From CAIQJJ01 sp049325275 (GTDB lineage Bacteria > Chloroflexota > Anaerolineae > Anaerolineales > UBA4823): a DNA stretch of 64,000 nt. The position numbers and the translations under genes were made by a program. Shown piece by piece: positions 24,855 to 33,635 of the stretch. Location: contig JBMOLU010000074.1 of NCBI GenBank assembly GCA_049325275.1, positions 62,001-126,000 of the forward strand, read 5' to 3'. The notes beneath the pieces were generated by a model. The model searched no databases. It saw only the letters and a program-made list of their open reading frames with translations, and was not told the origin of the DNA. How positions within the stretch are numbered: position 1 is the first letter of the stretch; each line of letters begins with the position of its first letter.

Positions 24855-27800
24855 TTAAGGAGATTTCGTGGCCTGAATCGCCACCCATTCTTCACGCAGC
24901 GATTTCTGGCTTGGCACGTCGTTCAAAAAGGAATGGCGGCTGGCCGCGTCTTGAAAACGATCGGCCTGGGCCACTAGCCAACGGTGCCCTTCTTCCAGAA
25001 CGGTGCGCGCCTGAAGCGGCTGGCACTCTTTGAGCACCCGGTAACACGCCAGGAAGAAACGGCACGGATCGTCCATGACGATAAACGAAATCTGGTCCCA
25101 CTGACCCAAAATGCTACTCACCTGTTCAAAAGCTTGTGCCGGTTTCGCTTGCACGGCCAGCGCCCAGGCCAGGTCTGAGCTTGATTCACACATTTCAGAC
25201 TGCTTGCGCAAGGCCTTTTTCAGGCCTTTCGCCTGCTCGTAAGCTTCTGCGGCCTCCCCAGGGTTTCCGGTGTCCAGGAAGACGTGGCCGAGGGCGCTCA
25301 AGGCGCGGCCGCGCACTTCATGGTCGTCACAATGCAACAGACGCTCGACGGCAGCCCGGCTTGCATCGTACTTACCGCCCTCATAGTAGAGCAGGGCCAG
25401 CCAGGCCAGGCTGACATCGGCATAGTGGGATGAATTGATCTCGCGATAGCGCTCACAGGAACGTTCCAACAGCTGTATCGCTTCGGCAAACCGTCCCAGC
25501 CGCCGGGCAACCAGCGCCCGGTAGCGCAGGCCATTGCCCTCGACCCAACGGTCCCCGATTTGCCGGCTGACTTGCAACACGCCATCAGCAAGCGCGGAGG
25601 CCCGTTCGTAATCCCCGGCATAGTAGACCATTTCACACAAGTTGCCCAACGCGCGGCCTTCGGTCAGGCGATCTCGAATGGACAGGCTGATCTCCAGCGC
25701 CTGTTCGAAACAGGCAATGGCTTCAGCGTTGAGGCGCTGGGCATACGCCACAGAGCCCAGGTTGTTCAGGGTCTTGGCTTCTGCCTGGCGGTCGCCGATC
25801 ATGCGTACGAGGCTCAACGTTTGCTCTAGATAAACCTTGGCAAGCGAATATTCCTGGCGATCGAGGGCCAGCACGCCCAATGCTTTCAAGGTCCGCCCTT
25901 CTGCCCAACGATCATCCATGCGGCGGTTGATCACCAACGCCTGGCCGAGGTACTTTTGGGACCTGGCGTAATCTCCCAGATAGTAAACGGTCAGCCCTAA
26001 AATCCGCAGGCTCTCTGCTTCCACCCCGGGCCAGTGCGCCACCCTGGAAAGCGCCAGTGCTTTTTCCAGGTATGGGGCGGCTTCTCGAGAGTTGGACTGC
26101 TGCTGTAACGCCCTGCCCCAAGACAAGTAACCGGCGGCTTCCATGGCAACGTTTTGAATGGCCTGCGCCAGGTTTACGGCGCGTTGGGCGGCCGTAATCG
26201 CCGCGGGGAAGTTGCTGATGGCCTCTGCGTAATCGGACTGGCGCAAAGCCACTTCGGCCTGCCAGTAAAGGTTTTGGCGCGCTGCGGCCAAAGAAGCTAG
26301 CGTGTCCAAGTCTTCCAATTGTGCGTCACGCATGCCCTGCTTGTTGTATATGGCTTCACGGGCCAGCAGCAGTTCATACCGCGCGACTTGATCGGTTTCC
26401 GAAGTCAACAGCAAGGCCTGCCGGATGGTCTCTTCCGCCAGGCGGTGCAGGCCCACTTTGGCGAGAAAAGGTTGCAAGCATAAAGTCAGTCGAAGCAAAG
26501 GCTGTTGAAGACGGTACTGCGAAGCGAGATTGGCGGCCGCTTCGATATTGCTCAGATCGAGCGAAAGCGAGGCGACATCGCCGGCGTGCGCCTGCACATA
26601 ACCAAGCCAGTAAGAAACGAAAGACTCGATGGCAGCCGGTTCTTGGGCATCCAGGCCGGCATAGTCGGCAATCGTCTGGTGAATGGTGTAGCGCCCAGGC
26701 CCCACGTTTTCCAACAAACCCTGGTCGACCAGTTGATCGAGGACGGCTTCCGGCGCATCGATGATGGCGAGGGCGGCCGCTTCCGAAAAGTTGTTGGGTT
26801 TCTTTGGAAAAAGCGTCAGGCGGCGCAGCGCTTTCTGCGCCTGCGTATCCAGCGCCATATCGCTGAGGCCGATCACGGCCCGTAAAGAAACGGTGGCGTC
26901 TGCCGGCAAGTACGCATTGGCATTCAGCGGCGAAATCGGTTGCGACAGGTTGAAGCGGTTCTCGGCCTTCTTCAACCGCTGGAGTGCACGTTGCAAACGG
27001 CGCGGCTGGAAACTGTCACCTTGCTGCCGCAAGTGACGGCCGACCAGAATCAATGCCAGTGGAAGCCCGCCCACGGCTTCCACAATTTCCTGTACAGATG
27101 CCGGATCGGCTTTGGAGACGCAAGGCGCTACCTGGGCGAGCAGGTGCTGTCCGTCCGGCGCCGCCAGCTCTTTTACGGGAAAAACGTCTTCACCGGCGAA
27201 GTCTGCGGCCACATTCGCCAGGCGGGTGGTTAACAAGAAAGAACAATTCGGCCCACCAATTTTGAAATTCAGCGCCGCATCCGTCTGCCAGACATCATCG
27301 ATGACGATCAAATAGCGGCGTAAACCGATCAGGGTGTGGAGCATCAAGATGCGATCGTACAGGCTGGTACGACGCGCCAAAACCTCGTCGGGCACCTGAA
27401 GGGCCACGGCCCACGATCCCAGCAGGGCAAAGACATCAGGATGCGCTCCCAAGCCGACCCACAAGACGCCGTCGCAGAAGTGGTCGAGAATCTGTGGATC
27501 GTGCGCCAGTTCGATGGCCAGGGCGGTCTTGCCAACCCCCGGCAGGCCGTGAATGGCGTAGGCCCTGCTGCCATCCCGGCTCAATAAGCGCTGCTTGACT
27601 GAAGCTAACAACGCCGCACGCCCCGACAAAGCGTAAGGCGAACGCGTGGGGGCTAAGAAGATCGAAGGCCTATGGTCGGCATCGCCCGCGAACGACTCCT
27701 GCGCCTCCGTATGCGGCGGCTGCAACGCCGTTTGCTTCTTTGTCTCCCACTGCAAGAGTAAGTCAGATAACGCCTTGATCGCCTTATCAAGCTCGTTGTA

Positions 27801-28163
27801 GTATGTCTGGCGGGAGATGAACATCTCTGCGGCGATGCTCTCCGGGGTACGGTTGTGAAGAAGGCGCTCGGTGAGGAGCAGGTAGGTACGCCAGCGTCTT
27901 TCCGTAAACACAGGCGTCGAGGTGTCGGGCTTGAGCATCTCAACGGCATCGCGCAAGACGTTGCGCAGCGCCATGCCCAGGCCCATTGGCGTGTTGGGAT
28001 AACAATCGACACGCTGCCGCTCGATCACGACTTCGAGTTGGGCCAGCGGCATCATCCCCAATGCAGAGGCCGAATTCCAGGCCTTCAGGGCTTGCTTGAT
28101 GGTTCGCTTGTTCAAGATTTTCGACAAAATTGCATCCAACTCAGTCATATCCACTACCATCAA
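24855..28163 (-). CDS. Large HTH/NB-ARC/TPR regulator, divergent from the NRPS/PKS cluster
   Basis: The protein has 1102 residues. Residues about 85-140 form a helix-turn-helix-like segment (TPESIAAEMFISRQTYYNELDKAI). The STAND ATPase core follows: P-loop HGLPGVGKTALAIELAH (about 205-221), Walker B RYLIVIDDVW (about 283-292), a sensor-type SFLLTTRLANVA, and GGLPLALILVGRHL. The C-terminal half, from about 560, is TPR-like repeats with phrases such as LGQALVINRRMDDRWAEGRT and FEQALEISLSIRDRLTEGRA. It resembles AfsR/MalT-type signal-gated regulators without a BTAD domain. Its divergent position, 117 bp from the first biosynthetic gene, suggests it controls the cluster. In-frame ATGs at 28160 and 28148 are alternatives. 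Confidence 0.88.
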   Translation of the reverse strand: MMVVDMTELDAILSKILNKRTIKQALKAWNSASALGMMPLAQLEVVIERQRVDCYPNTPMGLGMALRNVLRDAVEMLKPDTSTPVFTERRWRTYLLLTERLLHNRTPESIAAEMFISRQTYYNELDKAIKALSDLLLQWETKKQTALQPPHTEAQESFAGDADHRPSIFLAPTRSPYALSGRAALLASVKQRLLSRDGSRAYAIHGLPGVGKTALAIELAHDPQILDHFCDGVLWVGLGAHPDVFALLGSWAVALQVPDEVLARRTSLYDRILMLHTLIGLRRYLIVIDDVWQTDAALNFKIGGPNCSFLLTTRLANVAADFAGEDVFPVKELAAPDGQHLLAQVAPCVSKADPASVQEIVEAVGGLPLALILVGRHLRQQGDSFQPRRLQRALQRLKKAENRFNLSQPISPLNANAYLPADATVSLRAVIGLSDMALDTQAQKALRRLTLFPKKPNNFSEAAALAIIDAPEAVLDQLVDQGLLENVGPGRYTIHQTIADYAGLDAQEPAAIESFVSYWLGYVQAHAGDVASLSLDLSNIEAAANLASQYRLQQPLLRLTLCLQPFLAKVGLHRLAEETIRQALLLTSETDQVARYELLLAREAIYNKQGMRDAQLEDLDTLASLAAARQNLYWQAEVALRQSDYAEAISNFPAAITAAQRAVNLAQAIQNVAMEAAGYLSWGRALQQQSNSREAAPYLEKALALSRVAHWPGVEAESLRILGLTVYYLGDYARSQKYLGQALVINRRMDDRWAEGRTLKALGVLALDRQEYSLAKVYLEQTLSLVRMIGDRQAEAKTLNNLGSVAYAQRLNAEAIACFEQALEISLSIRDRLTEGRALGNLCEMVYYAGDYERASALADGVLQVSRQIGDRWVEGNGLRYRALVARRLGRFAEAIQLLERSCERYREINSSHYADVSLAWLALLYYEGGKYDASRAAVERLLHCDDHEVRGRALSALGHVFLDTGNPGEAAEAYEQAKGLKKALRKQSEMCESSSDLAWALAVQAKPAQAFEQVSSILGQWDQISFIVMDDPCRFFLACYRVLKECQPLQARTVLEEGHRWLVAQADRFQDAASRHSFLNDVPSQKSLREEWVAIQATKSP

Positions 28164-28168
28164 AACAA

Positions 28169-28214
28169 CCTGGACTTTTTCAAGATTCTATTGGAGTTTT
28201 TCTGGATTTTCAAG
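28169..28214 (+). promoter_or_regulatory. Direct repeats in the divergent regulator/NRPS promoter
   Basis: CCTGGACTTTTTCAAG (28169-28184) and TCTGGATTTTCAAG (28201-28214) are near-identical direct repeats. Their TTTTCAAG cores are 30 bp apart, close to three helical turns. The second overlaps the proposed -35 box, suggesting an operator. Confidence 0.5.
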
Positions 28215-28236
28215 CATGAAAGGTGGCTATTATTAT
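28208..28236 (+). promoter_or_regulatory. Candidate promoter of the NRPS/PKS cluster
   Basis: TTTCAA (28208-28213) and TATTAT (28231-28236) are separated by 17 bp, about 45 bp upstream of the FAAL-NRPS start. The region is strikingly AT-rich for this window. The call is by pattern only. Confidence 0.45.
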
Positions 28237-28280
28237 AAACCGATGTCAGACTTTCCCCTTTGCCTCCGTTAAACTGAAAT

Positions 28281-31200
28281 ATGCTCCCTGCCACTTCTCT
28301 CGCCGCCATTCTGAGAAAACGCTCGTACGAACAGGCCGATCAGTGCGCCTACACGTTTTTGGCCGATGGAGAGGAGGAAGAAAAACACCTGTCGTACGCA
28401 CAGTTGGATTTACAGGCCCGCGCCATCGCCAGCCTGATTCAAGAACGGGCACAGCCCGGCGAACGCGCCCTGCTGCTTTACCCACCCGGGTTGGATTATA
28501 TCGCCGCTTTTTTCGGCTGCCTGTATGCGGGCGTCATCGCCGTCCCGGCCTACCCGCCGCGCCTGCACCGGGCCGATCCCCGCTTGCAAGCCATCGTCAC
28601 CGACGCCAAAGCCACCCTGGCGCTCTCGACCCACACGATCTTTGCAACGCTCGAGCAGCGTTTTACGCAAACCCCCGAACTGGCCAGCCTGCACTGGCTG
28701 ACCACCGACCCGGTGGACAGCGGCCACGCCGCCAACTGGCAGGCGCCGGCGCTAACTGCCGACAGCCTGGCTTTCTTGCAGTACACGTCCGGCTCCACCA
28801 GTGCGCCGCGCGGCGTCAAGGTCTCGCACGGCAACCTGCTGCACAACCTGGAGATGATTTACCACTGCTTCGGCGGCAGCCCCACCTCGCAGGGTGTGAT
28901 CTGGCTGCCACCCTACCACGATATGGGCCTGATCGGCGGCATCCTGCAACCCCTGTACGGCGGCTTCCCCGTGACGCTGCTTTCCCCCACGGCCTTCCTG
29001 CAAGCGCCCATCCGTTGGCTGAAAGCCATCAGCCGCTATCGCGCCACGATCAGCGGCGGGCCGGATTTCGCCTACAATTTCTGCGTCGACAAGATCACCC
29101 CCGAACAACGCGCCGGGCTTGACCTGCGCCATTGGGACCTGGCCTTCAACGGTGCCGAACCGATTCGCGCCGAAACGCTGGAACGTTTTGCCGCCGCCTT
29201 TGCCGAATGCGGCTTCCGCAAAGAAGCTTTTTACCCCTGCTACGGCCTGGCCGAAGCCACCCTGATTGCCTCCGGCGGCCAAAAAGGGGATGCCCTGCGG
29301 GTGCGCCGTTTCCAACCCGCCGCGTTGGCCCGGCACGAGGCCGTCGCAGCCAAGCCCGGGGATGCGGCCGCTCGCCGGTTGGTCAGTTGCGGGTACGGCA
29401 TGGCGCAGCAGCGCCTCCAGATCGTCGAACCCGAGACGGGTGCCCCCTGCCCGCCGGGACGCGTGGGGGAAATCTGGCTGGCCGGGCCGAGCGTGGCGCA
29501 CGGCTACTGGGGACGCCCGGCAGAAAGCCGGCAGACCTTCGGGGCGCGTTTGGCCGGCGGGCAGGGGGGGGATACAGAACCTTACCTGCGCACCGGCGAC
29601 CTGGGCTTTCTGCACGACGGCGAGCTTTTCATCACCGGCAGGTTGAAAGACCTGATCATCATCCGCGGGCGCAACCACTATCCCCAGGATGTCGAACTGA
29701 CCGCCGGGAACAGCCACCCGGCCCTGGCCGCAAGCGGGGGCGCGGCCTTTTCGGTAGACACACCTACCGGCGAGCAACTCGTCATCGTCCACGAGTTGGA
29801 ACGCCAGGCGCGTAACGCCGACGCCGGGCAGGTTGCCGCCGCCGTGCGCCAGGCCGTAGCCGAACAGCACGAACTGCAAGTGTACGCCGTGGTGCTGCTG
29901 CGCCCCGGCCACCTGCCGCGCACCTCCAGCGGCAAAGTACAGCGCCGCGCCTGCCGCCGGGCCTTCCTGGAGGGATCGCTGGAAGCGATCGCCACCGACC
30001 GGCTGCCGGCGGCCCGGTCGCAAGAAGCGGGGCCGCCCGATGCCGCCGCCTGGGCGGCCCTGCCACCTGAAGAGCGCCGCGCGGCCCTGGCGCAGTTTCT
30101 GCAACTCTGCATCGCGCAGGCAGCCGGCCTGCCGCCCGCGCAAGTCACACCGGAGCAGCCGATCGTCGCCTTCGGCATCGATTCGCTGGCTGCCGTGGGC
30201 CTGCAACACCGCCTGGAACGCGAACTCGGGATGGCACTCTCACTCACCCACCTGCTCGAAGGCGCCAACCTGAACGAACTGGTCGAAACCGCCCTGGTGC
30301 AACAGGGCACACAGGCAGAAGCTATTCCGGTTTGCGAGCCACGCGATCGGGCCGCAGGCGGCCCACTGTCGCACGGGCAGCAGGCGATGTGGTTCCTGCA
30401 CCAGCTGGCGCCGGAAAGCGCCGCTTACCACCTTGCCTATGCGTTTCGCATCCTGCCACCCTTCGACCGGCCCCGCTTCCGGCAGGTGGTCGAGACGGTC
30501 GCCGCCCGCCACCCGATGCTATCAGCAACTTTTGCGGCCAGCGAGCGGGGGCCGGTGCAGCAGGTTTGCGGCGCAGCGCGGATCGACATCATCGAAGAAG
30601 ATGCAACGGCCTGGGATGCGCAGACGCTCCAGGCGCGCCTGGCTGCGGAAGCGCAGCGCCCCTTCGACCTCGCCAACGGACCGCTCCTGCGCCTGTTTCT
30701 CTTCCCCCATGCCCAGGACGAGCACGTGCTGCTGGCCGTCGTCCACCACAGCATCGCCGATTTCTGGTCGCTGGCCGCGCTCATGCAGGAACTGGCCGGC
30801 AGCTATGCCGCGCCGTCTGCTGGCCTGCCGGCGCACCCGATCGAGTACGGCGACTACGTCCACTGGCAGAACGCGCGCCTGAGCGGGCCGGAAGGCGAAC
30901 GCTTGTGGCGTTTCTGGCAGCGGCAACTGGCCGGGCCGCTCCCCCCGCTCGCCCTGCCCACCGATCATCCGCGTCAGCCGGTGCAGACCTACCGCGGCGG
31001 CCGGCAAACGGCCCAATTGAGCCGCGCGTTTACCGAAAACATCAAACGCTTGAGCGCCGCACACCAGGCCACGCCCTTCATGACGCTGCTGGCGGCCTTC
31101 CAGGCGCTGCTCCATCGCTACACGCAAGAGACCGACATCCTGGTCGGAACCCCCACCGCCGGGCGTTCGCATCCGGACCTGGCCGGGCTGGTGGGCTACT

Positions 31201-33626
31201 TCGTCAACCCGATCGTGCTGCGCGCCAACCTGGCGGGCAACCCGGCTTTCTCCAGTTTTCTGGCCCAGGTGCGCCAGACGGTGCTGGAGGCCTTCGAGCA
31301 TCAGGACTATCCCCTGCCCCTGCTGGTCGAGCGCCTGCAGCCGGCGCGCGATCCGAGCCGGACGCCGCTCTTCCAGGCGCTGTTCAGCTTTCAGAAAGCG
31401 CCCGCCGGCAGCGAAGCCGACCTGGCAGCCTTCGCGCTGGGCCAGGCGGGGGTCGCCATGCGGTGGGGTGCCCTGAATATCGAAACCCTGGCGATCGAAC
31501 CGCAAACTGCCCAGTTCGACCTGGCGTTGAGTGCCGGCGAAGTGCAGGGCCGTTTCGGCCTGGCGCTGCACTTCAACGCCGACCTGTTCGAGCCGGCCAC
31601 CATCCGGCACATGCTGGCCCATTACCAGGCCCTGCTGGAAGCGATCGCCGCCAACCCGCAGGCGCCCGTTTCGGCGCTCGCGCCGCTTCCGCCCGAGGAA
31701 TGGGAGCAACGGCAGCGCTGGAACGACACGGCTGCGCCCATCCCTCCGGGCTGCATCCACCACCTGTTCGAGCGTTGGGCCATGCAAACCCCCGATCAAC
31801 CGGCAGTTATGTGCGGCGGCGAGGCGTATTCCTACGGGGAACTCAACCGGCAGGCCAACCGGCTCGCCAACTTCCTGTGCAGGCAAGGCATCGGGCCAGA
31901 AATGCGCGTGGCTGTCTGCCTGGAACGCAGCGCGTCGATTCCGGTGGCCCTGCTCGGCATCCTCAAAGCCGGCAGCGCCTACCTGCCCCTCGACCCCGGC
32001 TTCCCGCCGCAGCGCCTGGCCTACATGCTCGCCGACGCCCAGGTCTCCCTGGTGTTGACACAAGAATCGCTGCGCGTGCAGCCTGCACTGCAAACGCTGT
32101 GGCGCGAAAGCGGGCGGCCCATCTTTTGCCTGGACGCCGATTGGCCGCACCTGGCAGAGGAAAGCACGGCGGCCCCACCGGTGTATGTCGGCCCCGACAA
32201 CCTGGCCTACGTCATCTACACATCCGGTTCCACCGGGCAGCCCAAGGGCGTGCAGGTTCCGCACCGGGCAGTGGTCAACTTTCTAACGTCGATGCAGCGC
32301 GAGCCGGGCATGACGGCCCGGGACACCCTGCTTTCGGTAACGACGCTTTCCTTCGACATCGCCGGGCTGGAACTCTTTCTGCCGCTCGCCAGCGGCGCCC
32401 GGGTGGCGATCGCCGGGCGCGACGCCACGGCCAACGGCGCCGGGCTGGCCGATCTGCTCGAAGCCTGCGATGCGACCCTGATGCAGGCCACGCCGGCCAC
32501 CTGGCGGCTGCTGCTCGAAGCGGGCTGGTCCGGGAAGAAAAACCTGAAAGCGCTGTGCGGCGGCGAGGCCTTTCCCCGCCCGCTGGCCGATGAGCTGCGT
32601 GAACGCTGCGCGTCGGTCTGGAATATGTACGGGCCGACCGAGACGACGATCTGGTCGAGCACGGCGCGGGTCGAAGCAGGCGCCGCCCCGGTTCCCCTGG
32701 GACGGCCGGTCGCCAACACGCAAATTCACCTGCTGGACCGGCACGGGCAGCCGGTGCCCGACGGCGTGGCCGGCGAACTGTGTATCGGCGGGATGGGGCT
32801 TGCCCGCGGCTACTTGCGGCAACCGGGGCTGAGCGCCGAGAAGTTCATTCCCGATCCCTTCAGCGGGCAGCCGGGGGCGCGGCTCTACCGCACCGGCGAC
32901 CTGGCACGTTTCCGAACCGATGGCGGCCTGGAATTTCTCGGGCGCAACGACCACCAGGTAAAAGTACGCGGCCACCGCATCGAACTACCCGAAATCGAGT
33001 CCGCCCTTTGCCAACACCCGTCCGTCGAGGCAGCGGTGGCGATCGCCCGGCAGGACACGCCCGGGAATGTGCGCCTGGTGGCTTACCCGATCTTTCGCCA
33101 GGGCACGGCCCCCGCAGCCGGCGAACTGCGCCAGTTTCTGAAAGATCGCCTGCCCGAGTACATGCTCCCGGCGGCGTTCGTCCCCCTGGCGGCGTTTCCG
33201 TTGACGCCCAATGGCAAGATCGACCGCGCTGCCCTGCCCGCCCCCGACGGTCAGCGCCCCGATCTGCCGGTAAATTTCACCGCCCCGCAAAGCCAGATCG
33301 AGCAGATCATCGCCCGGGCCTGGCAGGACGCCCTGCAACTCGACCGCGTCGGCGTACACGACAATTTCTTCGACCTGGGCGGCCACTCCCTGCTGATGGC
33401 GCAGGTTCACCACCGCCTGCAAGAAAAGCTGCAACGCGAAATCCCGCTGGTGGCTTTGTTCCAGTATGCCACCATCCACAGCCTGGCCGTTCACCTGGGC
33501 GAAAACGCCGTGCAAGCGCAGGCCCTGCCCTCGCAGGCCGCCCAGCGCGCCGAAAACCGCGCCGCCCGCCAGGATGCCGCCCGGCAGGAACGCCTGCAGC
33601 GGCAAAAAAACCGCTTGAAATACTGA
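28281..33626 (+). CDS. Lipo-initiation NRPS: FAAL-ACP-C-A(Gly)-PCP
   Basis: The protein has 1781 residues. Residues 1-580 are a fatty acyl-AMP ligase (LQYTSGSTSAPRGVKVSHGN; WLPPYHDMGLIGGI; YLRTGDLGFL), which activates a fatty acid and loads it on the ACP (GIDSLAAVGL, Ser635). A condensation domain follows (about 692-1130; HHSIADF at 822-828), joining the acyl chain to the first amino acid. The adenylation domain (1155-1660; YTSGSTGQPKG at 1313) gives the specificity code DILQLGMIWK by eye, essentially the published glycine code. The PCP has LGGHSLL (about 1699-1705). The tail is an Arg/Gln-rich helix, possibly a docking element. No clear ribosome site precedes the start. It opens the biosynthetic operon, 9 bp before the first PKS gene. 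Confidence 0.92.
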   Translation: MLPATSLAAILRKRSYEQADQCAYTFLADGEEEEKHLSYAQLDLQARAIASLIQERAQPGERALLLYPPGLDYIAAFFGCLYAGVIAVPAYPPRLHRADPRLQAIVTDAKATLALSTHTIFATLEQRFTQTPELASLHWLTTDPVDSGHAANWQAPALTADSLAFLQYTSGSTSAPRGVKVSHGNLLHNLEMIYHCFGGSPTSQGVIWLPPYHDMGLIGGILQPLYGGFPVTLLSPTAFLQAPIRWLKAISRYRATISGGPDFAYNFCVDKITPEQRAGLDLRHWDLAFNGAEPIRAETLERFAAAFAECGFRKEAFYPCYGLAEATLIASGGQKGDALRVRRFQPAALARHEAVAAKPGDAAARRLVSCGYGMAQQRLQIVEPETGAPCPPGRVGEIWLAGPSVAHGYWGRPAESRQTFGARLAGGQGGDTEPYLRTGDLGFLHDGELFITGRLKDLIIIRGRNHYPQDVELTAGNSHPALAASGGAAFSVDTPTGEQLVIVHELERQARNADAGQVAAAVRQAVAEQHELQVYAVVLLRPGHLPRTSSGKVQRRACRRAFLEGSLEAIATDRLPAARSQEAGPPDAAAWAALPPEERRAALAQFLQLCIAQAAGLPPAQVTPEQPIVAFGIDSLAAVGLQHRLERELGMALSLTHLLEGANLNELVETALVQQGTQAEAIPVCEPRDRAAGGPLSHGQQAMWFLHQLAPESAAYHLAYAFRILPPFDRPRFRQVVETVAARHPMLSATFAASERGPVQQVCGAARIDIIEEDATAWDAQTLQARLAAEAQRPFDLANGPLLRLFLFPHAQDEHVLLAVVHHSIADFWSLAALMQELAGSYAAPSAGLPAHPIEYGDYVHWQNARLSGPEGERLWRFWQRQLAGPLPPLALPTDHPRQPVQTYRGGRQTAQLSRAFTENIKRLSAAHQATPFMTLLAAFQALLHRYTQETDILVGTPTAGRSHPDLAGLVGYFVNPIVLRANLAGNPAFSSFLAQVRQTVLEAFEHQDYPLPLLVERLQPARDPSRTPLFQALFSFQKAPAGSEADLAAFALGQAGVAMRWGALNIETLAIEPQTAQFDLALSAGEVQGRFGLALHFNADLFEPATIRHMLAHYQALLEAIAANPQAPVSALAPLPPEEWEQRQRWNDTAAPIPPGCIHHLFERWAMQTPDQPAVMCGGEAYSYGELNRQANRLANFLCRQGIGPEMRVAVCLERSASIPVALLGILKAGSAYLPLDPGFPPQRLAYMLADAQVSLVLTQESLRVQPALQTLWRESGRPIFCLDADWPHLAEESTAAPPVYVGPDNLAYVIYTSGSTGQPKGVQVPHRAVVNFLTSMQREPGMTARDTLLSVTTLSFDIAGLELFLPLASGARVAIAGRDATANGAGLADLLEACDATLMQATPATWRLLLEAGWSGKKNLKALCGGEAFPRPLADELRERCASVWNMYGPTETTIWSSTARVEAGAAPVPLGRPVANTQIHLLDRHGQPVPDGVAGELCIGGMGLARGYLRQPGLSAEKFIPDPFSGQPGARLYRTGDLARFRTDGGLEFLGRNDHQVKVRGHRIELPEIESALCQHPSVEAAVAIARQDTPGNVRLVAYPIFRQGTAPAAGELRQFLKDRLPEYMLPAAFVPLAAFPLTPNGKIDRAALPAPDGQRPDLPVNFTAPQSQIEQIIARAWQDALQLDRVGVHDNFFDLGGHSLLMAQVHHRLQEKLQREIPLVALFQYATIHSLAVHLGENAVQAQALPSQAAQRAENRAARQDAARQERLQRQKNRLKY

Positions 33627-33635
33627 CAAAAGCCC

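Noticed and set aside
28281..30030. First domain as an ordinary acyl-CoA synthetase
   Set aside because: It is fused directly to an ACP and a condensation domain and has FAAL-like motifs, so acyl-AMP transfer to the ACP is the better reading.
30522..32264. 580-residue minus-strand frame opposite the NRPS
   Set aside because: It has no recognisable motif and lies antisense to C and A domain cores.
30332..32593. 753-residue plus-strand frame inside the first NRPS
   Set aside because: It is a low-complexity Arg/Ala/Gly shadow caused by high GC at third positions; the NRPS frame carries all domain motifs.
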